64,000 nucleotides of DNA from Rhodococcoides kyotonense. Its GTDB lineage: Bacteria; Actinomycetota; Actinomycetes; Mycobacteriales; Mycobacteriaceae. Both the position numbers and the translations under genes were made by a program. Positions 1-8,290 of this stretch are shown piece after piece; positions within the stretch are counted from its first letter, which is position 1; every line of letters begins with the position of its first letter. Where the stretch lies: positions 29,914-93,913 of the forward strand of contig NZ_LVHI01000015.1 of NCBI RefSeq assembly GCF_001645385.1, in the 5' to 3' direction. The notes beneath the pieces were generated by a model. The model was given only the letters and a program-made list of their open reading frames with translations. It did no database searches and had not been told where the DNA came from.

Positions 1-1
1 G

Positions 2-736
2 CAGATCGAATACATGATCTGGCGACAGCAGTACATTTCCTCGCACGGGGAGCCGAACATCATGGAGGATCGGCACTCACCCACGGACAACCATTTCGAC
101 CACGTCCACGTCACCACCATCGGACACGGAATGCCTACGCCCGGACAGACCTACGGACCGGTCCCCGGCGCCGCCGGATCCGCACCCGCACCGTCCGGAA
201 CCTGCACCACCGCACCCGGCGCCGGTCTGGGCGATCACGACACCGCCAATCTCGCGGCCGGACAAATACCCGAGGCGTTCCTGCGTTGGCTGCCGATCTC
301 GGCCGCGCAGTGCCGCGAGCTGTCCCCCGCGATTCTTGCCGCCCAGCTCAAGCAAGAGTCCGGCTTCACCGCCGGTTTGACCAGTCCTGCCGGGGCGCAG
401 GGCTACACCCAGTTCATGCCCTACACCTGGGCAGACTACGGCTTCCCGGTCGACGACAACGGCGTCGTCACCGGGGCAGCGGGCGAGGGGGACCCCAACG
501 ACGTCGGCGATGCCGTCATGGCGCAAGGCCGCTACAACTGTGCCGTCGTCGACACCCTGCGACCGGGTATTGAATCCGGCTCCATCACAGGCGATCCCAT
601 CGAGCTGATGCTCGCCGGCTACAACGCCGGACCCGGCGCCGTCCAACAGTTCGGCGGCATCCCGCCCTACGCCGAAACCCAGAACTACGTCACTACCATC
701 ACCGCCACGGCCGCCGCCTACGACCTCGCCCAGTAG
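2..736 (+). CDS. Lytic transglycosylase of the conjugation apparatus (5'-truncated)
   Basis: The reading frame is open to the left edge, so this is the C-terminal part of a longer protein. The first ~40 residues, ending in a DHVHVT motif, resemble the actinobacterial ARB_07466-like domain with its conserved His pair. A Pro/Ala/Gly-rich linker follows. Residues ~90-235 look like a soluble-lytic-transglycosylase (SLT) goose-lysozyme-like domain: a KQESGF segment carrying the catalytic Glu, then [10 protein letters not shown] and a late [10 protein letters not shown] motif. Family knowledge: such secreted enzymes cut peptidoglycan to let a type IV secretion channel through. The next genes lie close by on the same strand, which fits the end of a transfer operon. 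The N-terminal half is outside the window. Confidence 0.85.
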   Translation, partial: QIEYMIWRQQYISSHGEPNIMEDRHSPTDNHFDHVHVTTIGHGMPTPGQTYGPVPGAAGSAPAPSGTCTTAPGAGLGDHDTANLAAGQIPEAFLRWLPISAAQCRELSPAILAAQLKQESGFTAGLTSPAGAQGYTQFMPYTWADYGFPVDDNGVVTGAAGEGDPNDVGDAVMAQGRYNCAVVDTLRPGIESGSITGDPIELMLAGYNAGPGAVQQFGGIPPYAETQNYVTTITATAAAYDLAQ

Positions 737-811
737 ACCAAGCGAAAGAAGACGCCGATGCCCCTACCCACGAAGTGCCTTCAGCAACACTGCGATCACC
801 AGGAGACCGCT

Positions 812-1144
812 GTGACCACACCCAGCCACAACGACGACCAGCCGACACCGGATCAACTCTGCGATGCCCGAGGATGGCTCCTCGATTGCGGATTCAGCGA
901 CGAACTGATCGCCGACCTCACCGACAGTCAAATCATGCGCTTCGTCGACCGCGAATACGACGGCGGCTGGGAGGCGTTCCTCGTCGACAACATCGGACGT
1001 CTCATCGTCCCGCCGAGCACCCCGGAGCACCCCTCAGCCGACGATGCGATGGCACAGTGGGCCGTCATGATCGCCAAAGCCGACGCCCTCGGTCAGCTCC
1101 GGCCCGACGACACAGACGCCCCGCCCATCCGGAGTGAGCTGTGA
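812..1144 (+). CDS. Small acidic hypothetical protein of the transfer operon
   Basis: An upstream ATG exists at 758, but the GTG at 812 has an AGGAGA Shine-Dalgarno at 801-806 and is preferred, giving 110 residues. The protein is acidic, with a helical-looking centre (LLDCGFSDELIADLTDSQIMRFVDREY) and a disordered Pro/Asp-rich tail. No catalytic motif, signal peptide or membrane segment is visible. Its stop codon overlaps the next start (GTGA at 1141-1144), so the two are probably translated together. I do not recognise the family. A conjugation accessory role is inferred only from the operon. Confidence 0.7.
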   Translation: MTTPSHNDDQPTPDQLCDARGWLLDCGFSDELIADLTDSQIMRFVDREYDGGWEAFLVDNIGRLIVPPSTPEHPSADDAMAQWAVMIAKADALGQLRPDDTDAPPIRSEL

Positions 1145-1689
1145 CGCGCCGCGCCCTGGCGGTGCTGATCGGCCTCGGACTCGTCGTCACAGCCGCGATC
1201 GCCGTCCTCGTCGTGCTGACCTTCGGCGGCACCGACCGCCCCGACCCGCCCGGCACCGACGCCGGATACTCGATCTCGCCGATCGGCACCGGGCCCGCCG
1301 ACGTCGCCGTCGCCGTGATGTCCGGGGTCTTCACCTGGCAACCGGCCATCCAGGACTCTCCATGGAATGCCCTGCACGCGCAACACGATCGCCTGACCGG
1401 GCCGATGGCCATCGCGGCCGAGCACCCCCCCACACCGGCGCCCAAGCCACTGCCGGAATGGGCAGCCTGGGCGCGAAGCGGTGACACGATCACCGCCGTC
1501 GTTCGACCTGACTCAGAACCCGTCGTCAACGGGAACACGGCCGCGGTGCTCGTGACCATCGCGCAGACCGTGTTGCACGCCAACGGGGAGAGCACCCCGT
1601 ATTTCACCTACACCGCTACCGTCGATGTCGAGCAGCGCTCGGATGAGTGGCGGGTGGCAAATTATCGTCTCGGCAACAGCCCGCGATAA
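1141..1689 (+). CDS. Membrane-anchored transfer-operon protein
   Basis: A 182-residue protein with an N-terminal hydrophobic anchor at about residues 5-28, after a TRR positive start, then an extracytoplasmic domain of about 150 residues. The domain has an NTF2/VirB8-like look: a helical first half and strands near the end (AAVLVTIAQTVL, YFTYTATVDVEQRSDEWRVANYRLG). Single-span proteins with such a fold are common type IV secretion components (VirB8 and TcpC families). I infer that role from shape and position only. It overlaps the preceding gene by four bases and is the last gene of the leftmost operon. Confidence 0.6.
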   Translation: MTRRALAVLIGLGLVVTAAIAVLVVLTFGGTDRPDPPGTDAGYSISPIGTGPADVAVAVMSGVFTWQPAIQDSPWNALHAQHDRLTGPMAIAAEHPPTPAPKPLPEWAAWARSGDTITAVVRPDSEPVVNGNTAAVLVTIAQTVLHANGESTPYFTYTATVDVEQRSDEWRVANYRLGNSPR

Positions 1690-1814
1690 CCCAACCATCA
1701 CCCGCCCGTACACGTCGAACTCCTCTCCCCAGAGGCAGGCGCACATAGGGCAAGACCCACGGACGCCGTAACGACTGTTCCCTGCAAGATCCCGACCCAG
1801 AGGAGTCTTCGCTA

Positions 1815-2915
1815 GTGGCCAAAAAGCGTAAAGGCAAGACGGACAAACGACATCGCCGCTACAGCCCCGTCGAGCTAGCATCCGCGCGGCGAAGCGCATT
1901 GATGGTTCTACCGCGCCTGAGCGCCGCGCAGATGCCGACGTTGATGAACGGTGTGGCAGCTACAGCGGGGCCGCCGATGACACCACTGCTTCACCATCAC
2001 CACAAGCAGGGTTACCCCGATCCCACTCGACCCCCAGCCGACGTAGAGAAGTTTCTGTCCGGCCCGAGAGAGCGCAGAACACGCACAGCCGACGAGAAGA
2101 CCACCAACTATTGCTACACATCGTTCGGGGCCACCACCGCCGCGGTCACGGAAGGCCACCACGCGTACTTCGTCAGCCCCGACATGTCAGCCCTCGTCCT
2201 CGCCGGCGCGGCGCGGTCCGCAGACGTGCCGGTCACCGTCGCCGATCTTCCCTCACCAGCTGGCGTGGCCTACTTCAAGCCGCAAGACGGGCCGTTCTTT
2301 CTCCTCTGGTACGTCTCACTGAACAGGTTCGTTCATCTTCAAAAAGCCACTCGAACCGGGATGCTGCGATTCCTCGAGCAAGACGGCACAACCGGCCTCG
2401 AAGTCGGATCGACGAAGTACCTACCGCTACCCACATTCGAGCTCCTACTGAGCCCACCGGACAGCGACATCGCCCCCGACCCAGCATCACTGCGAATCGA
2501 CAACGCCCACGTTCCCCAACACACCGACCCCCAACAGCTCCAAGATGTCCAGGACATCGGTGCGGGCGGCAAAGAAGTGATGTCCACCTTCCTGTCGTTC
2601 GTCAACATGATCAGACAGGAAAAGCTTGCAGGTAGAACAGAAACCACGTCCCGGGTGCGACGGTCCGCAAGCACGAAACTGGTGTCCAACCCCGTCACCT
2701 ACATCTACTACAAGCGAACCGAATCCTCGTCACCGGCGGACGCCGCGAACTCCGTCGGCCGGCGCCCTGCCTCCCGCCACCCGGTGCGCGGACACTGGAA
2801 ACGACAGTGGTACCCGTCCCAACAGCGGCATCATCCCGTCTTCATCGTCGAATACCTACGCGGACAGGGTGAACAGCCCAACTCAGCACCCAACAAAGTC
2901 AACATGGTGACGTGA
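1815..2915 (+). CDS. Conserved plasmid/phage-type protein of unknown function
   Basis: A 366-residue protein starting at GTG after a GAGGAG-like ribosome site at about 1799-1805. The N-terminus is strongly basic (MAKKRKGKTDKRHRR). The C-terminus carries a RGHWKRQWYPS...HHPVFIVEYLRG segment, a pattern I associate with conserved hypotheticals of actinobacterial plasmids and phages that lack an assigned biochemical function. There is no signal peptide and no obvious membrane helix. It follows the transfer operon after 125 bases and precedes the restriction island. A nucleic-acid-binding role is possible given the basic ends, but this is speculation. Confidence 0.65.
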   Translation: MAKKRKGKTDKRHRRYSPVELASARRSALMVLPRLSAAQMPTLMNGVAATAGPPMTPLLHHHHKQGYPDPTRPPADVEKFLSGPRERRTRTADEKTTNYCYTSFGATTAAVTEGHHAYFVSPDMSALVLAGAARSADVPVTVADLPSPAGVAYFKPQDGPFFLLWYVSLNRFVHLQKATRTGMLRFLEQDGTTGLEVGSTKYLPLPTFELLLSPPDSDIAPDPASLRIDNAHVPQHTDPQQLQDVQDIGAGGKEVMSTFLSFVNMIRQEKLAGRTETTSRVRRSASTKLVSNPVTYIYYKRTESSSPADAANSVGRRPASRHPVRGHWKRQWYPSQQRHHPVFIVEYLRGQGEQPNSAPNKVNMVT

Positions 2916-2950
2916 GCACACCTCGACATGCGCGGGCCACACCTGCTCTC

Positions 2951-2966
2951 GTCAAGATATCTTGAC
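2951..2966. promoter_or_regulatory. 16-bp palindrome, operator family 1 (GTCAA...TTGAC)
   Basis: GTCAAGATATCTTGAC is a perfect palindrome, flanked by C and G to give 18 bp. It lies 137 bp upstream of the GIY-YIG-RAMA gene at 3103. Six related copies occur elsewhere in the window (23007, 28723, 41679, 43836, 44347, 44374). Confidence 0.7.
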
Positions 2967-3102
2967 GTGCTATTTGAGGGTACCCGGTGTAAACACGCCG
3001 GGTGAGGCGGACTCACTCTGCTGACTCATCTGGCCAGTGCCTGCAGGCGAGCCGTTCGACTCGCTCGGGTCCACTGTCTTCTCCCCATGAAGCGATACTG
3101 AC

Positions 3103-3951
3103 ATGGTGGCCCCCTCCGAAACCGATTATCTGCCAGTGACAGTGCTGCTACCGGAAACGGTGGTCGATTCCATCGTCATGTACGACTCCCACGCCGCGCT
3201 TCGACTTGCGGTCGTAGAACGCAATCACGTCTCTCGGCTCGGGCCCGAGTGGGATCGTCCCGGAAACTACGTGCTGCTCGATCCCGTCGACGCAGACGGG
3301 AAATGGGGCTGCTACGTCGGGATGGCCGCCCCTGGTGGCATCCGGTCACGTCTGATGTCGCACCTCAAGTCGAAAGATCATTGGCGAAGGGCTTTGCTGA
3401 TCCAACGAGACACAACCCACAGCTTTAACTCGGCGCAGGTCGCATGGCTCGAAGGCAGACTCTACGACCTGCTGGACGCAGCAGAGAACGCTCAGCTCAG
3501 CAACGGTGTCAGGCCAAGCGACGAGACGTTGCCGGCGTTCGACCGTGCAACGTTGGAAGCATGTGTGCTGCCGGTCGGCCGTGTCCTGCGTCTGCTCGGG
3601 CACAACCCCGCCACCGCCGACGACTCTGGACTCACAACATCCGAAACCGGAAGGACCCGGACCAGTCGTTTCCACGGAATCTCGATCCCCCACCTCATCG
3701 CAGCGGGTCTCGTGTCCGGCGGAACGAAATTGACCTCGACAAACGGTGCGTGGCCGGCGAGCGCGTTAATTCTCGACGGCGGTGGGATCGAATTCAACGG
3801 AACCGAGTATCCCACGCCAAGCGCCGCAGCAAGCGCGGCCAAGAACGGCGGTGCAGTCAATGGCTGGGACTTCTGGGCAATCGAAGAAGAGTCCGGCAAG
3901 ACGACGCTTGCTACGTTGCGTGGTCGATACCCATCGGTCGAGACCCCGTAA
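3103..3951 (+). CDS. GIY-YIG-like nuclease fused to a RAMA domain
   Basis: A 282-residue protein. Residues ~50-130 resemble a GIY-YIG nuclease: a strand reading GKWGCYVGMAAPGGIRSRL, then a long helix region and a conserved Glu-containing segment (AQVAWLEGRLYDLL). Residues ~190-280 match the RAMA pattern (restriction-enzyme adenine-methylase-associated): a LIAAGLVSGGTKL strand, DGGGIEFNGTEYPTPSAAASAAKNG, then NGWDFWAI. Family knowledge: RAMA domains accompany restriction and modification enzymes and are predicted to read modified DNA; GIY-YIG domains cut DNA. A modification-dependent nuclease is therefore plausible. It is followed after 77 bp by an HNH gene and sits beside the methyltransferase-helicase operon. 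A palindromic operator lies upstream. Confidence 0.75.
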   Translation: MVAPSETDYLPVTVLLPETVVDSIVMYDSHAALRLAVVERNHVSRLGPEWDRPGNYVLLDPVDADGKWGCYVGMAAPGGIRSRLMSHLKSKDHWRRALLIQRDTTHSFNSAQVAWLEGRLYDLLDAAENAQLSNGVRPSDETLPAFDRATLEACVLPVGRVLRLLGHNPATADDSGLTTSETGRTRTSRFHGISIPHLIAAGLVSGGTKLTSTNGAWPASALILDGGGIEFNGTEYPTPSAAASAAKNGGAVNGWDFWAIEEESGKTTLATLRGRYPSVETP

Positions 3952-4028
3952 CCGTACGTCCGCTCCCTTCGTGCGTCGCAGTCGAACCGCCGATGCACCG
4001 CGACGATACCGCGGGCACACTGACAGCT

Positions 4029-4619
4029 ATGACGTCGACTTCGAACAAGGCCGCCATACTTGCCGAGGCATGCACCGCCTTGACCGAAGGTGAAGACTTC
4101 CGCGCCGCTGACATTTTGAGGACGAAATACCCATTCGTTTCTACTACGAAAGTTGCGCGCCGCTATACCGAACGACAGAGCCTTCGAATCTTCCACCGGG
4201 ATGGATTCATCGACAGATACAGCGGCGAACGTCTCGTACACCCCGGTGCGTTGCGGTTGCTGTCGATCATTCTTCCCGATGAATTCCCAGCTGACCCGAA
4301 TTGGGCAATGTCCAGAACTCACATCGGGTTCTGGGAACTGTTCCCATCGATCGACCATCCTGTCCCCGTTGCCCGCGGCGGCCCCGACGACGACACCAAC
4401 TGGGTCACCACGTCTATGCTGCGTAACTCGGCCAAAGCACATTGGACGCTCGACGAGTTGGGGTGGTCGCTGCTTCCCGCCGGCGACACTGACACATGGG
4501 ACGGCCTGACGGCATGGTTTCTCGATTACCTGAACGACAGGCCACAGCTGCCCGCCGCACACCCTTATCTCAGGCGATGGTTGTCGGCGACCATAGCCCT
4601 ACGAGGTGAAGTGACATGA
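4029..4619 (+). CDS. HNH-family endonuclease
   Basis: The frame is open further upstream, but that part overlaps the RAMA gene; the ATG at 4029 gives 196 residues. An HNH-like core is visible at residues ~100-140: FPSIDHPVPVARGGPDDDTNWVTTSMLRNSAKAHW, with the Asp-His pair, an Asn and a distal His-containing helix. RDGFIDRYSGERLVHPGALRL before it could supply the first beta hairpin, without the usual CxxC pair. It is probably transcribed with the GIY-YIG-RAMA gene 77 bp upstream. Its stop is 34 bp from the converging end of the minus-strand HNH gene. Likely role: DNA cleavage within the restriction island. Confidence 0.7.
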   Translation: MTSTSNKAAILAEACTALTEGEDFRAADILRTKYPFVSTTKVARRYTERQSLRIFHRDGFIDRYSGERLVHPGALRLLSIILPDEFPADPNWAMSRTHIGFWELFPSIDHPVPVARGGPDDDTNWVTTSMLRNSAKAHWTLDELGWSLLPAGDTDTWDGLTAWFLDYLNDRPQLPAAHPYLRRWLSATIALRGEVT

Positions 4620-4653
4620 CATCGCGACGAAACCTTCCCCGCACAGCAGCTTG

Positions 4654-5484
4654 TCAGAACTCGAAGTCCTCTTCCGCTTCTTCTCTAGGGGACTCATCGA
4701 ACCACGTATGTCCGCAGGTAATGCAACGAGAGTTCATCTGTTCTACTGGTTCACCGGCCAGGACGCAATTCATCGACAAGACTCCGGGCTGCGGCCCGGG
4801 CGGCATTCCGAACATCAGATAGGCGACGGTGTGGCGGTCGCACTGTGGACACGGTGAACGGTGAGCCATGACAAGCTCGGCCATACTCTCGGTGAACGGG
4901 TCATGGGCCATCGCGTGACAATTGGCGCACAACACCATGAAGCCGCGGAACGACTCATTGGTCGCATGCGGCTGGAGCACAGCCCGCGCCTGCGCGAGTG
5001 GCACTTGCTCGAACAGCTGGCGACAACACTCGCACCGCCATTCGTAGCGCGCCTCGCGGGTCCGATCCACAACTGCGTCCCAGCACCCCGTCGCGTCGAA
5101 GACGTACCACGGTGTGGGTGATTCTCGTTCCGCTTCATAAGCGTCGAGGAAACTCTTACTGAGGCCTCGGTCAAGAGTTGCCGGCGGTCTGGGCAGCTTG
5201 TGGCCCAAGCGTCGCTCGACGCCTACGATTGCGACCCCACGGAGGTTCCAGCCAGCACTGTCTTCGACTTCGCAGTCGCTGTCCTGGCCAGCAAACACCT
5301 CGGTATTCAGTATTGCGGGCACGTCGCCGGGAACGACCCAGGCGACGAGGTCGCCCGCATCGTGATCAGGCACGGCGAAGATCAACTCGTTCAGATCCGG
5401 ATCTTCTTCGCGGTAGAGCGCCAGGAACTGCTCACGCGGCCAGGCGGTGCCCAGATGAACCGTCACCGGATCAGGTATCTCCAT
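4654..5484 (-). CDS. HNH/zinc-finger nuclease, third gene of the restriction operon
   Basis: A 276-residue protein. The centre (residues ~140-200) has WRCECCRQLF, then a His (LQPHATNESFRG), then VLCANCHAMAHD. This matches the Cys4-type zinc-binding HNH fold with its terminal HxxAH. A second zinc ribbon follows (CPQC...CITCGHTWF) and the protein ends in an acidic tail. The N-terminal 120 residues (Trp-rich, with VTVHLGTAWPREQF) are unassigned. It begins 61 bp after the methyltransferase gene ends, on the same strand, so helicase, methyltransferase and HNH gene look like one operon. Inference: the dedicated nuclease, or a modified-DNA-specific partner, of that system. Confidence 0.75.
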   Translation of the reverse strand: MEIPDPVTVHLGTAWPREQFLALYREEDPDLNELIFAVPDHDAGDLVAWVVPGDVPAILNTEVFAGQDSDCEVEDSAGWNLRGVAIVGVERRLGHKLPRPPATLDRGLSKSFLDAYEAERESPTPWYVFDATGCWDAVVDRTREARYEWRCECCRQLFEQVPLAQARAVLQPHATNESFRGFMVLCANCHAMAHDPFTESMAELVMAHRSPCPQCDRHTVAYLMFGMPPGPQPGVLSMNCVLAGEPVEQMNSRCITCGHTWFDESPREEAEEDFEF

Positions 5485-5545
5485 GCTTCGTACTCCTCAA
5501 TCACAAAAACAGGGTCCCCGGCCACGGTGGGCTCCTCTTACACGC

Positions 5546-8290
5546 CTATAGCAGTCCTTCCTGTCCGGTAAGGATCGCGTATTGCCGTAAGAGGGTTCGT
5601 TGTCTATCCGACTCGGTTGCCAGGTTCACCCGCCCGTAGAGTTTGTCCACGATCACATCTAGCTCCTTGTGCGCCTCAGCCAGATCGCTGGGCATGGCCG
5701 ACGCGTCGTACAACTTCTCTAGTGACCAACCGGGGTGGGCTGCACGAGCAGCAATGACACCGGACGCTGCCTCGACGATAGCTTTGCGCACTGCGCTCGT
5801 TACGGGCGGCAATGGAAATGTGTTATAGGTAAATCCCGAGAACCGCGGATCCGACTTAATACGGCCCCCGACTGCCCTCATCCACGACATGAACATTGCG
5901 CTGGAAAGCACACCAAACCCATAACCGTCTGGATCTGGGGCCGCGTAGTTGGCGTCAGACATTATGACGTCGGCTGGATATCTCCGAACTGTAAAATAAA
6001 GACGGCTCGATGCCACGTGACGAGGAATTCCGAGATAATCGACATCAGGTTGACGAATCTCGGCGAAACGATATGGAGTTGATGCCAATTTGCTCGTTGC
6101 CGGACGCTTGCTCTTCGCCCTGTAGCTGCGCACACCTTCAAGGCGCGTCGAGATCAGTTCGCTCCGTGACGCTTCGGAGACATCGCCCTTGGTCAGCCAA
6201 ATACACCAGCGGTCACGGTCGTATATTAGTTCCCGGGTTCCAATGAACCTTCGCAGATACTTTCTCGCTATCGGATCAGCAGCAAACTCGTCGTATACGT
6301 CTGGGGTGACGATAAGCGAACCACCGTCGTTTGCCATGCTCCCAAATGCCACTGTAGGTAGGCTGGGGTTCAACGGTACTGATCGTTTGCGGACGAGAAT
6401 CGGCGGTCCTGGTGTCAGATACGGACTGATGTTGGCAGGCGTTTGCCGGGTCCCTTCGCCCCGTGCGTTCTCTGCGTAGGTCCACAAGGCGGGTTTTGGT
6501 GTCGCACGACGATCGAACCCGACAATGGACACATGCACTGCAGCGCCGTCGGACGCTTCAGTAGTCCATTCGAACGATCGATGCGCAAAACGGCATCGCC
6601 AGCTCGCGTCAAGAATCGGTTGCCAGAGATCGGCGACTGGCTCGCCCTGACAGATCGAGTTGGTCGAGACGAATGCCCACCGCCCATCGTGTTTGCCGAA
6701 GTAGTCGAGAGTCTTTTTGTACCAGCCCGTGACGTAGTCGAAGTTCGCGCTCATCTGGCTACCCCAGACGGCGGCTAGGTCAGCTTTTTGCCCGGGCGAC
6801 ATCAGTCGGCCGCCGTTGAATGGCGGGTTTCCGAAGATGACCACGTCGTCGCTGGGTGGGAGTATGTGCGCCCAGCTCGTGTGCAGAGCGTTGTCGTACT
6901 CGATTCGAGGCGCGATGGTGATGGGGAGCCGGTCGGGGGCTACCCCGAATTCGAGTGCGGTTTGTTGGTTAGCGAGATGGTCGACCAACAGCATTGCTGT
7001 CTCTGCGATTCGCTTGGGCCATTCCTCGATTTCGATTCCATAGAAGTGATCGAGGGTCACCTGCAAGTCACCGGTAACATCGAAGCTCAGCTGGGCGCGT
7101 TCGACCTTCTTCGATGCCGCCAACACCATGTCGAGATCTCTGCGGCGCTTGAGGATCTCGAGTTCGAGTGCACGTAGTTCTCGGTAAGCGACGACGAGGA
7201 AATTTCCGCATCCGCACGCGGGGTCGATATAACGGCCACGCCCGAGGTCGTTATGGAGTTTGGTAAGTTGCGCCTTATCGTCCCATGCCCGTTCTAGACG
7301 GGCGCGGTACTCATCGAGGAACAGCGGGCGGATTGTTTTGAGGATGTTTTCTTCGGTGGTGTAGTGCTCCCCGCCGTACCGGCGGGCATCCTTGCTCTTG
7401 ACTGTTTGGAACATTGAGCCGAAGACTGCGGGTGAGATGATCGACCAGTCGAATTCGCAGGCCTCGATGAGGACGTCTCGAAACTGTTCGGTCAGCGTGT
7501 CGAGCATCAGCGCATCGGAATAGAGTCCGCCGTTGATGTAGCGGAACGGCTCGTACGGACTTCCGGCCGGTAAGTCGCGGCCATTGTCGGGTGTGTTGAG
7601 GACTTCGAAGAGTTTCTGGAGATCACGGTTCAGGGTTTCGGGTGTGGTGTGCTGGCGCAGGAAAGACTCGAACAACCCCGCGGGTGTCCACATGCGTGCG
7701 TCATCCCCGAACAGAAGAAACAGCAGCCGAGCGAGAAGAAGTGTTGCGTCGTGGTCGTCGATGCCTGCGGTTTCGAGTTCGGCGTACAAGGTCCCCATCA
7801 GCCGGGCAGCCGCTACCGATGCGGTCTCGGCTTCTTTGTCGAACGCGTCTCGCATCCGTTCGAGTAACGCGACGAGTGGTAGGTCTTCGTCGAAGTCGAT
7901 TTCGATTGCTCGAAGTCGATCTGCCAGATGTGTGACACGTTGACCGACCAGGTGTTCGTGTACCAGTAGCTTGGCGTTGGCGCTTCCAAGTTGAGCGCGG
8001 CGCGGCCACCGCCACTCTTGCTTGTGGTCGTTGGTAAAGATGACCAGTCGTTCGTGGTTGTCTTTGCCTACGAGCAGGTCGATCACTCGCTGAGTTCGGC
8101 GCGGCGGTAGTTCGGCGCAGTGCCATATGCGAAGGCCCTTGAATCCGGCTACTTGCATCAGTTCGAAGTGGTCGTCGTCGACCTCGAACGTCAGGTTGGG
8201 GCGGTCCGGATTTTCCCACCCCAGTTCGTCGATGAACAGGGTTCGAAAGTCACGCGAGTCGACAAGATCGAGTAGACGGTTTTCGGTCAT
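5546..8290 (-). CDS. N6-adenine DNA methyltransferase with specificity domain (type ISP/IIG-like)
   Basis: A 914-residue protein. Residues 1-130 match the N-terminal region seen in Eco57I-like and BREX-like methylases (FELMQVAGFKGLRIWHC, RLVIFTNDHKQEWRWPR). The catalytic core follows: HYTTEENI before motif I, SAM-binding motif I (DPACGCGNF, ~356-364) and catalytic motif IV (NPPF, ~488-491). The remaining 400 residues should hold target-recognition segments. No PD-(D/E)XK nuclease motif was found in it. The product should methylate adenine in host DNA. Its ATG overlaps the helicase stop (ATGA at 8287-8290), implying translational coupling. Together they resemble a type ISP enzyme (LlaGI-like) split into two polypeptides. 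Confidence 0.85.
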   Translation of the reverse strand: MTENRLLDLVDSRDFRTLFIDELGWENPDRPNLTFEVDDDHFELMQVAGFKGLRIWHCAELPPRRTQRVIDLLVGKDNHERLVIFTNDHKQEWRWPRRAQLGSANAKLLVHEHLVGQRVTHLADRLRAIEIDFDEDLPLVALLERMRDAFDKEAETASVAAARLMGTLYAELETAGIDDHDATLLLARLLFLLFGDDARMWTPAGLFESFLRQHTTPETLNRDLQKLFEVLNTPDNGRDLPAGSPYEPFRYINGGLYSDALMLDTLTEQFRDVLIEACEFDWSIISPAVFGSMFQTVKSKDARRYGGEHYTTEENILKTIRPLFLDEYRARLERAWDDKAQLTKLHNDLGRGRYIDPACGCGNFLVVAYRELRALELEILKRRRDLDMVLAASKKVERAQLSFDVTGDLQVTLDHFYGIEIEEWPKRIAETAMLLVDHLANQQTALEFGVAPDRLPITIAPRIEYDNALHTSWAHILPPSDDVVIFGNPPFNGGRLMSPGQKADLAAVWGSQMSANFDYVTGWYKKTLDYFGKHDGRWAFVSTNSICQGEPVADLWQPILDASWRCRFAHRSFEWTTEASDGAAVHVSIVGFDRRATPKPALWTYAENARGEGTRQTPANISPYLTPGPPILVRKRSVPLNPSLPTVAFGSMANDGGSLIVTPDVYDEFAADPIARKYLRRFIGTRELIYDRDRWCIWLTKGDVSEASRSELISTRLEGVRSYRAKSKRPATSKLASTPYRFAEIRQPDVDYLGIPRHVASSRLYFTVRRYPADVIMSDANYAAPDPDGYGFGVLSSAMFMSWMRAVGGRIKSDPRFSGFTYNTFPLPPVTSAVRKAIVEAASGVIAARAAHPGWSLEKLYDASAMPSDLAEAHKELDVIVDKLYGRVNLATESDRQRTLLRQYAILTGQEGLL

